Origin: Icerya purchasi
Taxonomy: Eukaryota > Arthropoda > Insecta > Hemiptera > Monophlebidae
Reading direction: 5' to 3'
DNA length: 64,000 nucleotides
NCBI GenBank assembly: GCA_039619475.1
Contig: CM077116.1
Location: forward strand, 148,693,088-148,757,087
The position numbers and the translations under genes were made by a program. The first letter of the stretch is position 1, and every line of letters starts with the position of its first letter. The notes beneath the pieces are model-generated. The model did no database searches, had not been told where the DNA came from, and was given only the letters and a program-made list of their open reading frames with translations. Below are positions 1 through 11,395 of the stretch, piece after piece.

Positions 1-231
1 CATATTATTGACCAAGCATGATTATTACAATATATAATATTAAGTGTATCTAGTTAACACGATGTACAGCAGAACATGGCCCGTGTAACCTTGTGAATTA
101 CCATAAAGGGTAAAAATTTGTACTGTCTCGAGTACCATGGCAGTCATACGGTTTAGTATGGCCCATAGACTCCTGCTGGTATTATTTGCGCATTTAATAA
201 ATGCATTATGCTTTATCAGGGAATATCTAAT

Positions 232-1305
232 TTAAGTTATCGGAAGAGCGTCACGGCACCATTTCCGAAGTTTTAACCTCCGTCTAGGGTTACCCGGCAG
301 TGTTCTAATATACATTTTGTTGATATATGGGTTGGTATTTTTACATAATTTTTCGAAGAACTTTTTATATTGCCTGATGTGAACCTCTTGGATAAACGGG
401 ATCTTTAAATCATTATGAAGAGTTGCGTTGGAGACGTATTTAGGCGCTGATGTGATAGTGCGCAGGATAATCGACTGCTTCCTTTGGATACGTGTTAGGT
501 TACTTCTGCATGTATTCCCATAAAGTTCCAAGCCGTATTTCCAAATGGGTGCGATGATGGTAAGATATATAGATCTTTTTAAGGTAAGACTTAGGTTAGA
601 CTTCTTTCCTAGCAGGGGGTACAACTGTCTAGCACGAGCAGCCACTTTTTGACAAGTCTGCGCAACATGCACTCGCCAGGTGAGTCTTCGATCCAGGTAC
701 ATCCCCAAATACCTCACAGAGTCCGATTGTTGGATCTCAACGTTGTTTATTTTAACTCTGGGGCATGCCGTGAATCTGTTGGTGAAGGAGACATGTTGAC
801 ACTTTCGTTCATTGAACCTAATTCTCCAGTTGTCCGCCCATATCTGGATCCTATTCATATGTTGCTGAACTGCTAGGCTTGCATAAATGGGATCGGTATC
901 AGAAGCAAGTATGGCTATGTCATCTGCAAAGGATGCCAAGATAGTCTGATTTGAGACAGGTAGATCAGCGATGTAAATTGAGTATAACACTGGTCCAAGG
1001 AGGCTACCCTGCGGAACCGAGGCCAGAATTTTCCTCTCATCGGATTTGGTGCTATTAATTTTTACGATGAACTTACGATCCGATAAATAGGACCGAAGGA
1101 ATGAGTACAAATCAGGGGTCAGAAACTGTTTGAGTTTATATAGCAGTCCCTCATGCCAGACTCGATCAAATGCCTGAGCAACATCCAAGAAAACCGCTGA
1201 GCATACTTCTTGCTTCTCCAACACTGCGGAGATTGCGTCCACTAGTCTGTGGCACTGCTGTATCGTAGAGTGCTCCGCTCTAAACCCAAACTGATGATGA
1301 GGACA
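232..1305 (-). pseudogene. Jockey-clade LINE reverse transcriptase fragment
   Basis: This encodes the C-terminal two thirds of a non-LTR retrotransposon reverse transcriptase, which copies element RNA at a nicked target. Reading on the minus strand, motifs appear in order: QFGFR..HST near 1,290, FLDVAQAFDRVWH, PQGSLLGP, the catalytic FADD box near 930 and YLGMYLD. A thumb/C-terminal region ends in a basic tail at 232. The frame stays open upstream of the first GTG to about 1,305, where RT-like residues stop, so the copy is 5'-truncated. The frame itself has no internal stop. No endonuclease part and no clear poly(A) tail were found. It is the same general type as the copy at 45-46 kb but clearly divergent from it. 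The clade name rests on motif style, not on a tree. Confidence 0.85.
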
Positions 1306-1992
1306 TAAAATTTTAATTTTAAGCGTGCCAATATAAATAGTGTCAGCATATAAAATGTTCGATAATATTATTGATTTATACTAATTTGTGTAGATGAATG
1401 TTGTCGTTCTATTGTATTTCTATTTTGATGTGGTTGCATATTTAATTTATTATTATCGTGGTCTGTGCAAATATTCTGAATTGTTCGTTATCGTACGTTA
1501 CTATTATTGAATTTGGTACCTTCATTTTTTTCATTGATCAATTCTTCTTGCATTACATACACTGGTTTTCTAAAACTAAAAACGTGTTTCAAAATTTTCT
1601 CATGTAGCCCAGCCGTAATAAAGGTTAGAGTTCTACTTGTTTAAAATTGTTCTTCTATTACCATATGCAGTATATGTGGTGATTGGACAAAATTATTCTT
1701 TTCGCGTTTTTAATAATTTGCGATGTTCCGAATTTTTAAGTTGTGACGTTCACGAGTAAATTTTTCTGTTTGCATTTTATTAGTAGGATATTGAAAAATT
1801 CTATTATACGATATTCTGGACGCGAATAATATATTCGATTAGCTGCAATCCATCGTCCCTTACTGCACATAAATATTCTCTTTTAGTGTAATTTCTGCAA
1901 TAGCGTGAATATAACAATCGCTTGATTTCTTTCAGGGAATTTTTGATTTTTAACTACTTTACTGTATAAATAACGATTGGTTTTATATTTCG
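1306..1992. other. AT-rich spacer, nothing recognised
   Basis: Stretch between the LINE fragment and the TTAA-flanked transposon. I see no extended frame, RNA gene or repeat structure here. Confidence 0.5.
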
Positions 1993-3999
1993 TTAAGGGG
2001 GGGTATGGGATAAAGGGTCTAAAAAAAGCACTTTTTTGAGAGTAATTTTTAAAGAGACTATTAAAGTTTTTTGCACATAGTTTTATGACATTTCAAGAAC
2101 ATGCAGTAATTTTTTCGTCAAAAAATATTCATAAACAAGCCAGTGAGAGCGAATTGACGGAGGCCATTTCAAAAAAATACGTTTTGCGGTGTCCACGATA
2201 ACTCGTTACAAAATCATCCGAAACACGAATAGTTGGAAAAAATGGTTAATTTAGAAGTAAATCTAGGTCACAACGTTGTCCTTTTATTTTTAACATTTTT
2301 TTTCAATTTTTGGGCGGTCGGATGAAGTCAAAAGCACGATATTTACCCTAAAAATGGCGCCATATTGTAGCTGTAAAATCGGTCTCAAGTGAAAAAAAGA
2401 AAAGAAAAGAAGAACGTTGCGACCTAGTAAAATATGTATTATAAAACTGTGTTGAACATGAACCGGATTGGTACAGAAGTTTTTGGGATATCGTGTCCAC
2501 CGACTTCAAAAAAGTCATTTCGAGAAAAACGCGTTTAAAGTTTTAAACTATGAAAATTGGAAGAAAACATTTTTTTTTTTTCTCACTTAAACTGAATCGT
2601 CGATGCCAGCACCATAAAGCAAGGTATCTGCTGCACTTAAAATGTCCAAGGCTTCCTTTTGCTCCATTCTTTCCATTATTCTAGCCTCTTTCGTCTGAAA
2701 CGCAGCTTTTTGTTGGGCTCTTTGAATTCGCGTTTCATCGGCTGTTTGAACGTACTGATGAGCACTTGGGCCGACGCTGATTTTCATCTCTTGCAGGAAG
2801 GCTAATAATGCAAAACTGCCTTCATTGGAAAACATTTGGTGCAATTTCTACTAAAATAGGGCTACTGGATAAAATTTTTGGAGTGATCTTCCAAATAAGT
2901 TAATTTAGGCTTTCGTTATTATTTTGAGTAAATCCACCAACATATTGCTCTAAAAGCTCGTCCTTGCTTAAATCTTCATAAATTAGCTGGATTGCTTTTG
3001 TTACATCATCCGGAAAAGGTTCATAATCGTGCTGGAAATTTTCTATTCCGGTGGCGGCTAAAGATTTTTGATAAGCGCACCACAAGTCAGCGCCGGCCGG
3101 ACACTCATGATGCTGTGGATTTTTGTTCGTTGATTTATAATGGAAAAGGTCGCGGAAATCGCATCTTTCATTTTTTGCACTGAATCATAATTTCTTTCGA
3201 TTGCTAATCCATAATACACCGTTAATTTTCAATTGTTTTACCAGTGAGTTTTCCTTTTCCAGAGAGACTTCTGCTTCTTCTAACATAGTTTGTCCAGCCT
3301 TTTTTTTTCCGGTTTTTATTTCTGTCTCCCCTGTTGTGTTTTTTACAAGATCACGTAGCCGTTGCCGATCCTTTTTTGAACGTGGCCGACGCATTTTTAT
3401 TTATTTATTACAAAGTCTTCGTCATATGGATGGCATTGAATTACATCGGTGGACCTTTTTAACTATCACCGTCGCCGATGTAATTTTTATACTTGACGTC
3501 GTACTTTTCCTTCGATCGTTGAAACATTTCTTTTATTACTGATACTCCCATATTTCCTGCAGGTCCAATGTGATTTACTTCACATTCACCATGTTCCACG
3601 TGCTTGGTATGCTATTCTTCAAATTCCATTATATTTAACTTTTTCTCCCAAGTTTTATATCTTTAACAGTGCCCACTTTTAAAGCAAATATCTATAACTT
3701 TTCCAGTATAGTATCCTATTAATGAAGAAACACCATACAACGAAAAGAAACTTCGTTTTTTCCAGGTACCATCACCGGCTAGGCCCTTTGAAAGAGAAGG
3801 AAGCAGCTGCTCCTGTTAACTGTCTGGCGCTTTCGGCCGGCTCAAAAGGGGTGCAGCGCACAGCTTACTATCTCAATGAGTTTTACTCCAAATGACCTGA
3901 GGTCTTGGGAAAATATTTCTAAGAATTTGTACTTTTATATGAAAATTTTTCAGAAAAACGGATTTTTCAAAGTGGTTATCCCATACCCCCCCCCCTTAA
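1993..3999 (-). mobile_element. Decayed DNA transposon with G-rich TIRs and TTAA flanks
   Basis: The two ends are inverted copies: TTAA, a run of seven to nine G, then TATGGGATAA at 1,993-2,012, and the reverse complement ending at 3,999. Beyond about 17 bp the ends diverge, although both continue into A-rich sequence. TTAA abuts the G run on both sides, which fits a 4-bp TTAA target duplication, as known for Kolobok and piggyBac superfamilies. Inside, on the minus strand, lies a broken transposase of the type databases usually label Mutator-like (Pfam PF20700). Total length is about 2.0 kb, shorter than an intact element would need, so internal sequence has been lost. Superfamily assignment (Kolobok versus Mutator-like) is inference. 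Confidence 0.75.
2587..3490 (-). pseudogene. Broken PF20700-type (Mutator-like/Kolobok-like) transposase
   Basis: Reading minus strand from about 3,490, the family landmarks appear in order but in different frames. An acidic YIGDGDS patch comes first (about 3,460), then a GKGKLTGK stretch, NPQHHECPAG.DLWCAYQK (about 3,100), LIYEDLSKDELLEQ, GGFTQNNNESLN (about 2,905), and a C-terminal SVGPSAHQYVQTADETRI followed by a charged helix ending in YGAGIDDS at 2,587. An in-frame stop follows NESLN, and a frameshift separates it from the next block near 2,845. Further shifts lie between 3,085 and 3,400. The N-terminal part expected before the GDGD patch is missing. This is a dead copy. Confidence 0.75.
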
Positions 4000-4676
4000 T
4001 TGACGACTCCGTCGCAACTGTATTAAATTTAACGGTATATTTAAACGGTTGGTTAATGATATTTTTTGTTACCTAATACAACTGATAAAAAATACTATTT
4101 GACATTACAGAATTATTTTTATCTGTTACACACTATTTTACGACAAAACGATTTAATTGAAAAGAAAAAAAATCGTTTGTACTTGAAATTTCAAAAAAAC
4201 ATCTTACGGTTAAATTGTTACATCGCATGATTTTCCGTACGTTAAATTTAAAAATAATTGCTAACATTCAATATTTAGGTGTGTCCATTTTGGCCGGATT
4301 TCGTTTTATTCAAATTTCTTTATTTACTTCAACTTTCATAATTTATTTTTTACCCACTTTAAAATTTATATTATTAGCAGTTATTTGTTTAAACTGAATA
4401 TGTTCAACGTATCTCTGTTCAACACGTACTTATGTCCTGCGCGAGTTTCGAATGCCACAGAAATATCTTCGGTCTTCTTCTTACATTGCATAATATTCTT
4501 TCTGACTCTCAAAGTATCATCCAAAGCCAGTAACTAATTTATTTTCACAGTCCTAAACTTTTTTCCAAACAAGTGTTTTTGGCCTAAGATACCATTTAAG
4601 AGATAAAAATAAAACACTAAACGATTACAAAAAAAAAAATAATAATTCGATAATTTAATACCAAACTACAGTAAGC

Positions 4677-5371
4677 CAGCGGCGGATGCACGGGTTAGAG
4701 TGGGGGCGGGGGCCACACAAACCCCAAAGAATCGAATCCTCGATGAAAAAATTTGTTACAACAGAGAAACATAATTTATATTATAAAAAAATTGTATAAG
4801 TTTACAACATATGGATTTAATTATATAACTAATACTTAATATTGTTTTCTAGTAAAACTATTAATGTTACGTTTTTATTCTGTTTTAAATGCAACTGTCA
4901 TCGATCTTTTGTCTTTTTTAAAAAACCTTAATAGTTATGTATTTTAAAGACATTTTTAAATTTTAAAGAGGTCGCTGTTTGATTAAACAAGGCATTGGCG
5001 CACCCGGAAGGGGAGCTGGAACCCCCCTCGCCCCGGGAAAATAGCCGGACACCGTTAATAGTGGCCAAATTTGTTATCGGCAAAATTTCTGACGGTAAAA
5101 ATTAATATTTGATAAAAATATAAAGTGTGTTTTTAAATAATACATTTTACACAAAAATAAATATATAAATGAGAGAAGAGAGAGAGATATACCAAACATG
5201 TTCGACCTCCGCCTTTACATTTTCCCATACGCTACCCGCTCCCTCAAGGGACAAGTCCTGGGTGGGCCAATGTAACATGGTATTTCTCAAATTTTCTATC
5301 TACCGTATAAGAGATTGCGTAATTATATAATCCCCCCTCCCCACCGAAATGTCTTTCTGGATGCGCCCCTG
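4677..5371. mobile_element. hAT-type non-autonomous element, outer copy
   Basis: The left end reads CAGCGGCGGATGCA and the reverse complement of the right end reads CAGGGGCGCATCCA, the CA-G-GGCG end style common in hAT elements. Both are followed by G-rich sequence. Flanking 8-mers CAGTAAGC and CAATGAGC agree at 6 of 8 positions, consistent with an aged 8-bp target duplication. No transposase frame is visible. A second hAT-like element sits inside it (4,993-5,272). Confidence 0.65.
4993..5272. mobile_element. hAT-type MITE nested in another hAT element
   Basis: Ends are CATTGGCGCACCCGG on the left and, reverse-complemented, CATTGGCCCACCCAG on the right. They are flanked by AAACAAGG and TAACATGG (6 of 8 identical). 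Length is 280 bp with no coding capacity. It lies within the 4,677-5,371 element and is therefore the younger of the two. Confidence 0.62.
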
Positions 5372-7006
5372 CAATGAGCAGTTGAAAAAAATATATTTCA
5401 CATTACACACATTTAATGGGCAGATGGCCTAACGGTCGTAAGCGGAATTTCGAAAATAAAAATGCAATTAGTCGAAGAATATATTCAATTTTAGCCTTAC
5501 TTTTCATTTTCCCATAAACTTTTTTTCATAACCACCACCAAAGAGGTCGCCCCGCTGACGTTCGGAGGATTTTTTCAATTATCGAACTAACGCTTGATAT
5601 TTCTGTATTTTTCATTCGCGTGTCAAAACGAGCTTTAATAGTGTACGCATTGATTGGCTTGTTCTATTTATTTGTTATTGCCTTCGTTTCGCCCTTGCAT
5701 CTTCTTCGTATTATCCTCTTCATCTGAACGACGAAGTGTGATTTTAACCACGTCCTTTTTGAATGTCCTTCCCTCGCAATGGAACGGTCTATTTTTTATG
5801 CTCAAATGTTAGCTCTTGATCTTCCCGCCTCTTATTGTGCTTCTTACATCCTGCTCTTTATCCATTAACCCTTCCCTTAGTTGTTTCATTTCCGCAATAT
5901 CGGATCGTACTGCTACTTGATTGAGGCTCATACTTCTGTAGTTCCTCTGAGTGAAGATTCCTTGTTAACGTGCCCCCCCCCCCCCCCCCCAAAGGAAAAA
6001 AAAATGTATTCGTTTATTCCTACCGAGTGATGTTAAAATATAAACGGGATAAAAGTGCGCTTCCGAATAGTTCCGCGTTGTCCAAAAATGTCAAATTATC
6101 AGTCAAGCCATTGACCACGCCGATGTAAAAAAAAATGTACGACTGCCATCGTTGATTTTACCGGGTTTTAAAACTAATCGCGTTAATTTTCGTATATTTT
6201 ATTTCGGAAATAATTTTTGAATACGAGAAAGTAAAAGGGACTAGGATGATTATTTTAATACAGCTATTGATGGCCGCCTAGTTGCGACATTGCTTATTGA
6301 TCGTTTTTTTTTTTCCTTTTTGTTTTCTCAGCCAATAATATTCATCAGTTTGTAACAAAGTTCGAATAGTATTGTACGCGCGCATTTATTTTAAACGTAA
6401 AATTACAACGATATGAAATTTTTGATTATACTCTACGACTTTCCTTTCGTAAGATTTTTCTTTCTCTTTGAGTTACGTCTGCTCGACAACCCTTTTACAC
6501 ATTTGTTCGACAGTGCAAAGTAACAAGGCTACAAAACGGGCTCTGCTGCTCTATTCCAAATGATTATCGGACTTCCATTTTTACGCTCCATTTCGAGTTT
6601 GGTCTGCGATTTTTTACCCGGTCGAAGGATGTGTTCATTTTAGGTAATTCAGTTCTGTAGTGTAACCGGGGAACAACGGTTGAGAACAAGACAGGTGATC
6701 ACTTTAAAATTTCGGAAAAAGGCTACACGTTCCAATGTGCCCGCGATTAAAGGGGAACTTATTTTTTGCTTCGTCGGAGCCGATGTTGGAATGACGCCGA
6801 AGTAATTATCGGCATTACGAGATTTTCAGCTCCGTAAATGAGAAAAAGTTGAAATGCGCGTTTGCGCACGGTTCTCTTAACTCTTCGGAATATATAGAAT
6901 TCCGGTCGCCGGAACATATGGAACGCGTGATTCGGATGTAAGAAAGAAAAAAAAAAGCGATACAAATAGGCGAACGAATGATCGAGGATGTGTTGGCATC
7001 AGAGTT
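5372..7006. other. Non-coding stretch with an 18-bp poly(C) run
   Basis: No convincing gene. It contains a pure C run at 5,973-5,990. The 68-codon minus-strand frame at 6,759-6,965 lies just downstream of the membrane-protein frame and looks like 3' flank rather than a gene. A TTTATT (minus-strand AATAAA) near 6,385 is a possible poly(A) signal for that gene. Confidence 0.4.
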
Positions 7007-7396
7007 TTAACGTTTCAAGTAATACATGTACAAAAAACACCAGATGGTCAAAATAAGAAAAATGGATAGTACGATGATAAGAAAATATTCGATGATTTTC
7101 GGAACGACTAGGAAAAACGTTATTTTGGCGGATTCTACGTCCACCGTATCGGCCGAATGTGAATCCATGCTCTTCAGCGTCAAGGCTCGGTTCTGCCGAT
7201 GTCTTAGTTCGTCGGCTATGTCCGGCTTTGAGGTGCCGTTTAATACGTGCACAGTCGTATTATCGGACTTTAAAATGATTTCCGCACTCGTCGTTTGCCC
7301 ATCTATTAGTATCTTTCTCATGTTGCAATCGGCAATCAGTAACAGTATCAAAAAGTAACCTGTTGAGTATGCTATTAATAACGATAATAGGCTCAT
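7007..7396 (-). CDS. Small two-membrane-segment protein, unrecognised (candidate host gene)
   Basis: This is a 129-codon frame. Residues 1-23 are hydrophobic and could be a signal peptide or first membrane segment. Residues 24-94 are polar, with two N-glycosylation sequons (NTT and NGT within SDNTTVHVLNGT) and an acidic-basic helix-like stretch. Residues 95-126 form a strong membrane segment (FLVVPKIIEYFLIIVLSIF onward) ending in YYLKR. Codons in the polar part have many G/C third positions, unlike surrounding DNA, which argues for real coding. The minus-strand sequence TACATTTCAG sits directly before the ATG and could be a splice acceptor, so 5' exons may lie upstream. I do not recognise a family. 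The opposite-strand frame over the same DNA is a shadow. Confidence 0.5.
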   Translation of the reverse strand: MSLLSLLIAYSTGYFLILLLIADCNMRKILIDGQTTSAEIILKSDNTTVHVLNGTSKPDIADELRHRQNRALTLKSMDSHSADTVDVESAKITFFLVVPKIIEYFLIIVLSIFLILTIWCFLYMYYLKR

Positions 7397-7419
7397 GCTG
7401 AAATGTACCTATATACATA

Positions 7420-7486
7420 CATATATATATATTTTTTTATATATATATATATATATGCTTATATATATATATATATATATATATAC
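7420..7486. repeat. (TA)n microsatellite
   Basis: Interrupted TA dinucleotide tract just upstream of the membrane-protein ATG. Confidence 0.9.
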
Positions 7487-7881
7487 ATGCACATATATTA
7501 GTTACAACTTCAGTAACATTTCGACGTTACACGGATGGCGAAAACTTTATTTTCGTCGTTATGTTCTCTGCAGGCTTCTATCGGCGCGTATAGGTCGTTC
7601 AAAGTAATTTTGCGAAAATAACGGCCAGCTATATATATTTTTTGCGGTTAAATATTTAAAATTCTCAATAATGACGAATAATAATAATTCCGTGTTGATT
7701 TATAAATGGTATATTCTACACAAGGATGGGCAAAAATAAATTGATGCATTTAATTAATATACGGCGGATGTAATAACAGCAGTAGCGTACACGCTTACAT
7801 TGAAATTATCAAGTATTGTGCACTATTTTAAAAATAATTGCCTAACGTTAATAAGTGCGGATATGTAAACTTAATCGTATT

Positions 7882-8246
7882 CAAAGGCGCACTCAGCAGT
7901 TTTTTTTGGTCGGGGCTAGAATTTAGAAGATGAGTTAGGGGGTGGTAACTCGGTACCTCGACTAAGTACCTATCTATTTCCGTGGTCTGTAAATTGAAAT
8001 TTAAAAAAAAAAAATACAAAATTAACGAATATTATTTTTTTTTAAATTACAAAACTGACGAGTTTTTAATTTTAAAAAAAGTAATAACAACAATAGAAAC
8101 GTAACATTATATTTGTAATATGTAAATGTGTATGTTTTGTTTAAACAAAAATTAAGTAAAACAAAACATTACAAAACGAAATTAAGATTTCGAAGATTTT
8201 TTGGGGGGAGCAATGGCCCCGTGGCACCCCCTTGAGTGCGTCAATG
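7882..8246. mobile_element. hAT-type MITE with perfect 8-bp target duplication
   Basis: The left end is CAAAGGCGCACTCA and the reverse-complemented right end is CATTGACGCACTCA. Both are followed by a G-rich stretch (GGGGC). The flanks are ATCGTATT on both sides, an exact 8-bp duplication. Length is 365 bp with no coding capacity. Many internal A/T runs are present. Confidence 0.8.
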
Positions 8247-9023
8247 ATCGTATTCACACCAATCTACCGTTATGTAAATGCGATTTATTAATAAATATAT
8301 ACGAAAAAGAAAAAACAAAGAAAGGATGATAGTAGTTTTGTATATAAGAAAATATAAATGTGCGAAATGCTGGCTTAATTTTATTTCCTTCCGAGAAAGT
8401 AACGAAGTTATAACAATACATATTTAATCGTTCCTTTTCCCTCTAAAAATTGAATCTATATTGGGTCGAATTTTCTATTTTTACGGTTTGTTTACTTATA
8501 AAATCAAAGGAAAACTGAAGGGGATGAGTCTTCTTTCTGGAGTGGATTTCTAAAAAAAGAAAAGCTAATTCACTTCAAAGAAAAACAACTAAGGTGTCCT
8601 ATGTTAAAAATTTATAATCCCCGAATTCTGATATTTAGTGCGTTTTAATTTCAGTGTAAATCATCTCGAAAATGGAATGGTATCGAACTTTTCGGTTATT
8701 TTGAAGAAAACAATTTAGGGCTATTTTCTCTAATTCGCGGAAAATCGTGGATATACTTTTTTTGAGCATTATAATTTCTTTGGTATTTAAAAAATTACAT
8801 ATTATTTTCATGTAATTATTTGAAAATATATACAGATGGCAAAAGAAAACGAAAGAAAAGCCATTAATTTTGAAAAAATGCAAAATAAATTTTTTTTTGA
8901 AATATCAGGGGGACGATCAATAAGTAAGTTTTACGTACTTCGCGACAAAACAAACCAAAAAATCGTAAAAAATATATAAATATATTTTTTAAATCTACAA
9001 AGTCCTTTCTTTATTTTTCTGGC

Positions 9024-10039
9024 CTATTCAGCTAAAACCTTCAAGCACTTGTCGTAATTTGAATTTTTCGATACCTTAAAAACGTCCGTCCAACTTCGGC
9101 TAACCAATTCATGACGAAAGTCTTCACTTCTTCGTCGTTCGCAAAACGCTCTCCTCGCTCTCAGGGCTGTTTTTAAATGATATCGAACTCGTGGAAGTTA
9201 CAATGTGATAAATCGGGGCTTTAAGCTGGATTTGGCCATAATTCCCATTTAAATTTTTTTATCAGCTCCTGTGTTATCCGGGCAGTATGCGGATAACGCC
9301 GCTATCGTGGATGAGAACGATGATTCCTTTACTCAATTTTCCCGGTCTGCGATTTTTTATCGCCTTTCGAAAGGTTCGTCAAGATTCGAACAATATGCCT
9401 CGGTATTGATTGTGATTCCTTTCGATATAAATTCTGTGTAAACGATGCCTTGAGAAACGAAAAAAACCGTCAACATGACTTTACGCGCGTTGATTGTGGT
9501 TTTTCCTTTATTCTTGAGCGGAGATCCCGTATTTCATTCGTCCGAATTTCTCCTCTTCGTTTCCGGGGTATAACGATGAACCCGCGTCTTATCTCCCGTG
9601 ATTATTTGGTCTGAAAATTGTAACCTTCTCATGCATATCGCTCAAGAAACATCAAGGCGGTTTGGAAACGTTAAGTTCCGTGTTCATCAGACAGTAAACG
9701 AGATCAAAAGTAATTTTTCATGAATAATTGTACTCACCGTACTACCGTAAGAAATGTCCAGTTCTGCTGCAGTGTCTCTAAATTTTACCCCGGCGATCCG
9801 AAAAAATGAGAGTTTTGCAGCTGTATACAGAGTTGACGGCCGATCGCTGCACGCTTCTTCCTCCACATAATCTCGTCCTTCCTCCAACATATGGACACCA
9901 TGGATCTCGACATTGCTTTATCACCGTACACTTCACATATTTGTTGGTGAATTTCAGCGGGGTTATGATTTTTTGCCCACGGAAACCGCACCTCACTTCG
10001 CCTCTCAATGTTGGACGGCCGATTCACACGACACTCCAT
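9024..10039 (-). pseudogene. Mariner transposase pseudogene
   Basis: From the minus-strand ATG at 10,039, a helix-turn-helix N-terminus is recognisable: AEIHQQICEVYGDKAMSRSM, then in a shifted frame EEGRDYVEEEACSDRPST and a second HTH with LDISYGSTVSTIIHEKL. The middle, with the catalytic acids, is scrambled by frameshifts and stops. The C-terminus is again recognisable at 9,024-9,150 (ANDEEVKTFVMNWL, then AEVGRTFLRYRKI). Several frameshifts separate these blocks, so it cannot make protein. Confidence 0.7.
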
Positions 10040-10059
10040 TTCAAACAGACACCGTAAAC

Positions 10060-10798
10060 TAGTGCTGGGCGATTACGAGATATAGTAATGGATTCATTCG
10101 ATTATGAACATATCTCGAGATATTTCGATTACTATTTTTCTTAACTACTAATCATTCGAGTGATCATTCGAATTATGACTCGAATTATCATTCAGTGTTT
10201 ACTTACAAGAACTATTATGTGATTTGATTTTTTTTTTTTAAATTTCATCAATAAGGTTAAATTTATTTCAAATCATTATTTATTTTAATTTTAACGGTAG
10301 TTTTTGACAAATATTGATATTTTTATCGGCGAAATTAATAGTAACGACAGATTTATATCCGAAATTATATAATGATTGTGAATCACAATTGTGTAAAACA
10401 ATTCGATTACGAGAACCGAGAACATCTCGTAAATACCGATTATTAACGTTAGTTATGTAGAAATATTAGACTTATATATTAATATAGGTTAAAATTATCT
10501 CGATAAAATAATTTATACCTTTAAAAATTAATGTCCTATTTAAAATGAACAATATAATTTCAGAAAATAATAGATATATAAAAATTAAAAAAAAAAAAAA
10601 AAAGTTCAAAGCACCACTAATATTCTAACAAAACAATTGATACATGTGTTGTTCATAATTATACAATCGTTACTCGTCATTCGTCATTCATCACTCGATT
10701 ATACAAATCACTCGGTTACTACTTTTATAATCGATTATCAAAATTAGTAACTCGTTGATCACTCGATTATTAAAATCATTCGTAATCGCCCAGCTCTA
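10060..10798. mobile_element. hAT-type element inserted in the mariner, perfect 8-bp duplication
   Basis: The ends are TAGTGCTGGGCGATTACGA and, reverse-complemented, TAGAGCTGGGCGATTACGA, so 18 of 19 bases match. Flanks are CCGTAAAC on both sides, an exact 8-bp duplication. Internal sequence is full of ATTCGA/TCGATTA-like motifs in both orientations and has no coding frame. Its position inside the mariner makes it younger than that element. Confidence 0.85.
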
Positions 10799-11395
10799 CC
10801 GTAAACGAACCAAACGAGATACTAGTTTCATTCTTTCACGAGGGGATAGAGAATGAAAACCGGTTTCGTTTAAGCCAGAGTGGAGGGTTATACGTTAATT
10901 TAGATAGAAACTACGCGCGAGTGTAACTTACTTAATGAAGGTAGCAATAGCGCACTTCTTTTTTTTTTAGGAAGGATTGATTATAGAGACATCTGAGAGG
11001 AAAAGGCTGATGCTGTCTAGGCGAAAACCGAACATAGTAGGAAGGAATTGTGTTTTCTAGCCGGCAGACGAGAACACGCTTTCCAAGAGTTTTCGTAAGT
11101 AAGAAGCAAAGGAGATAGGTCGAAAAGAAGATAGGTTTCTTTTAGGAATAGAAATAATAATAGAGTCGTTCTAGTCTTTTGAGTGTAACCGGCGCGAGAA
11201 GGAAGGAGCTAAAAATACTCACCAATCCAGGAGCAGAAGGAGACGATTTATTGAGAATGAATAATAAGGAAGAAGTTAAGGAACCGAGAGATTGATAGAC
11301 GATTTAAACAACCATTTTCTAAATCGAAATGAAAGGAGTATCTCTTTAGAAAATTAAGAACGAAAGGATTTCCAAGAACTCCTCTTGGCAGTTTT

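Larger units (their letters stand above)
8905..10949 (-). mobile_element. Dead mariner (DD34D-type), interrupted by a hAT element
   Basis: Inner parts of the ends match as inverted repeats: AATAAGTAAGTT near 8,920-8,931 and its inverted counterpart near 10,924-10,935. TA dinucleotides lie at the likely outer borders (8,903 and about 10,949). After removing the 739-bp hAT element and its duplicated 8 bp, the length is about 1.3 kb, the normal size of a mariner. The transposase remnant reads on the minus strand. Exact outer ends are uncertain by a few bases. Confidence 0.7.

Noticed and set aside
5418..5450. tRNA/SINE A-box-like TGGCCTAACGG
   Set aside because: No B-box (GGTTCRANNCC) at a suitable distance and no cloverleaf; chance similarity.
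7026..7358. 110-codon plus-strand frame
   Set aside because: Shadow of the minus-strand membrane-protein frame, which has better codon and domain properties.
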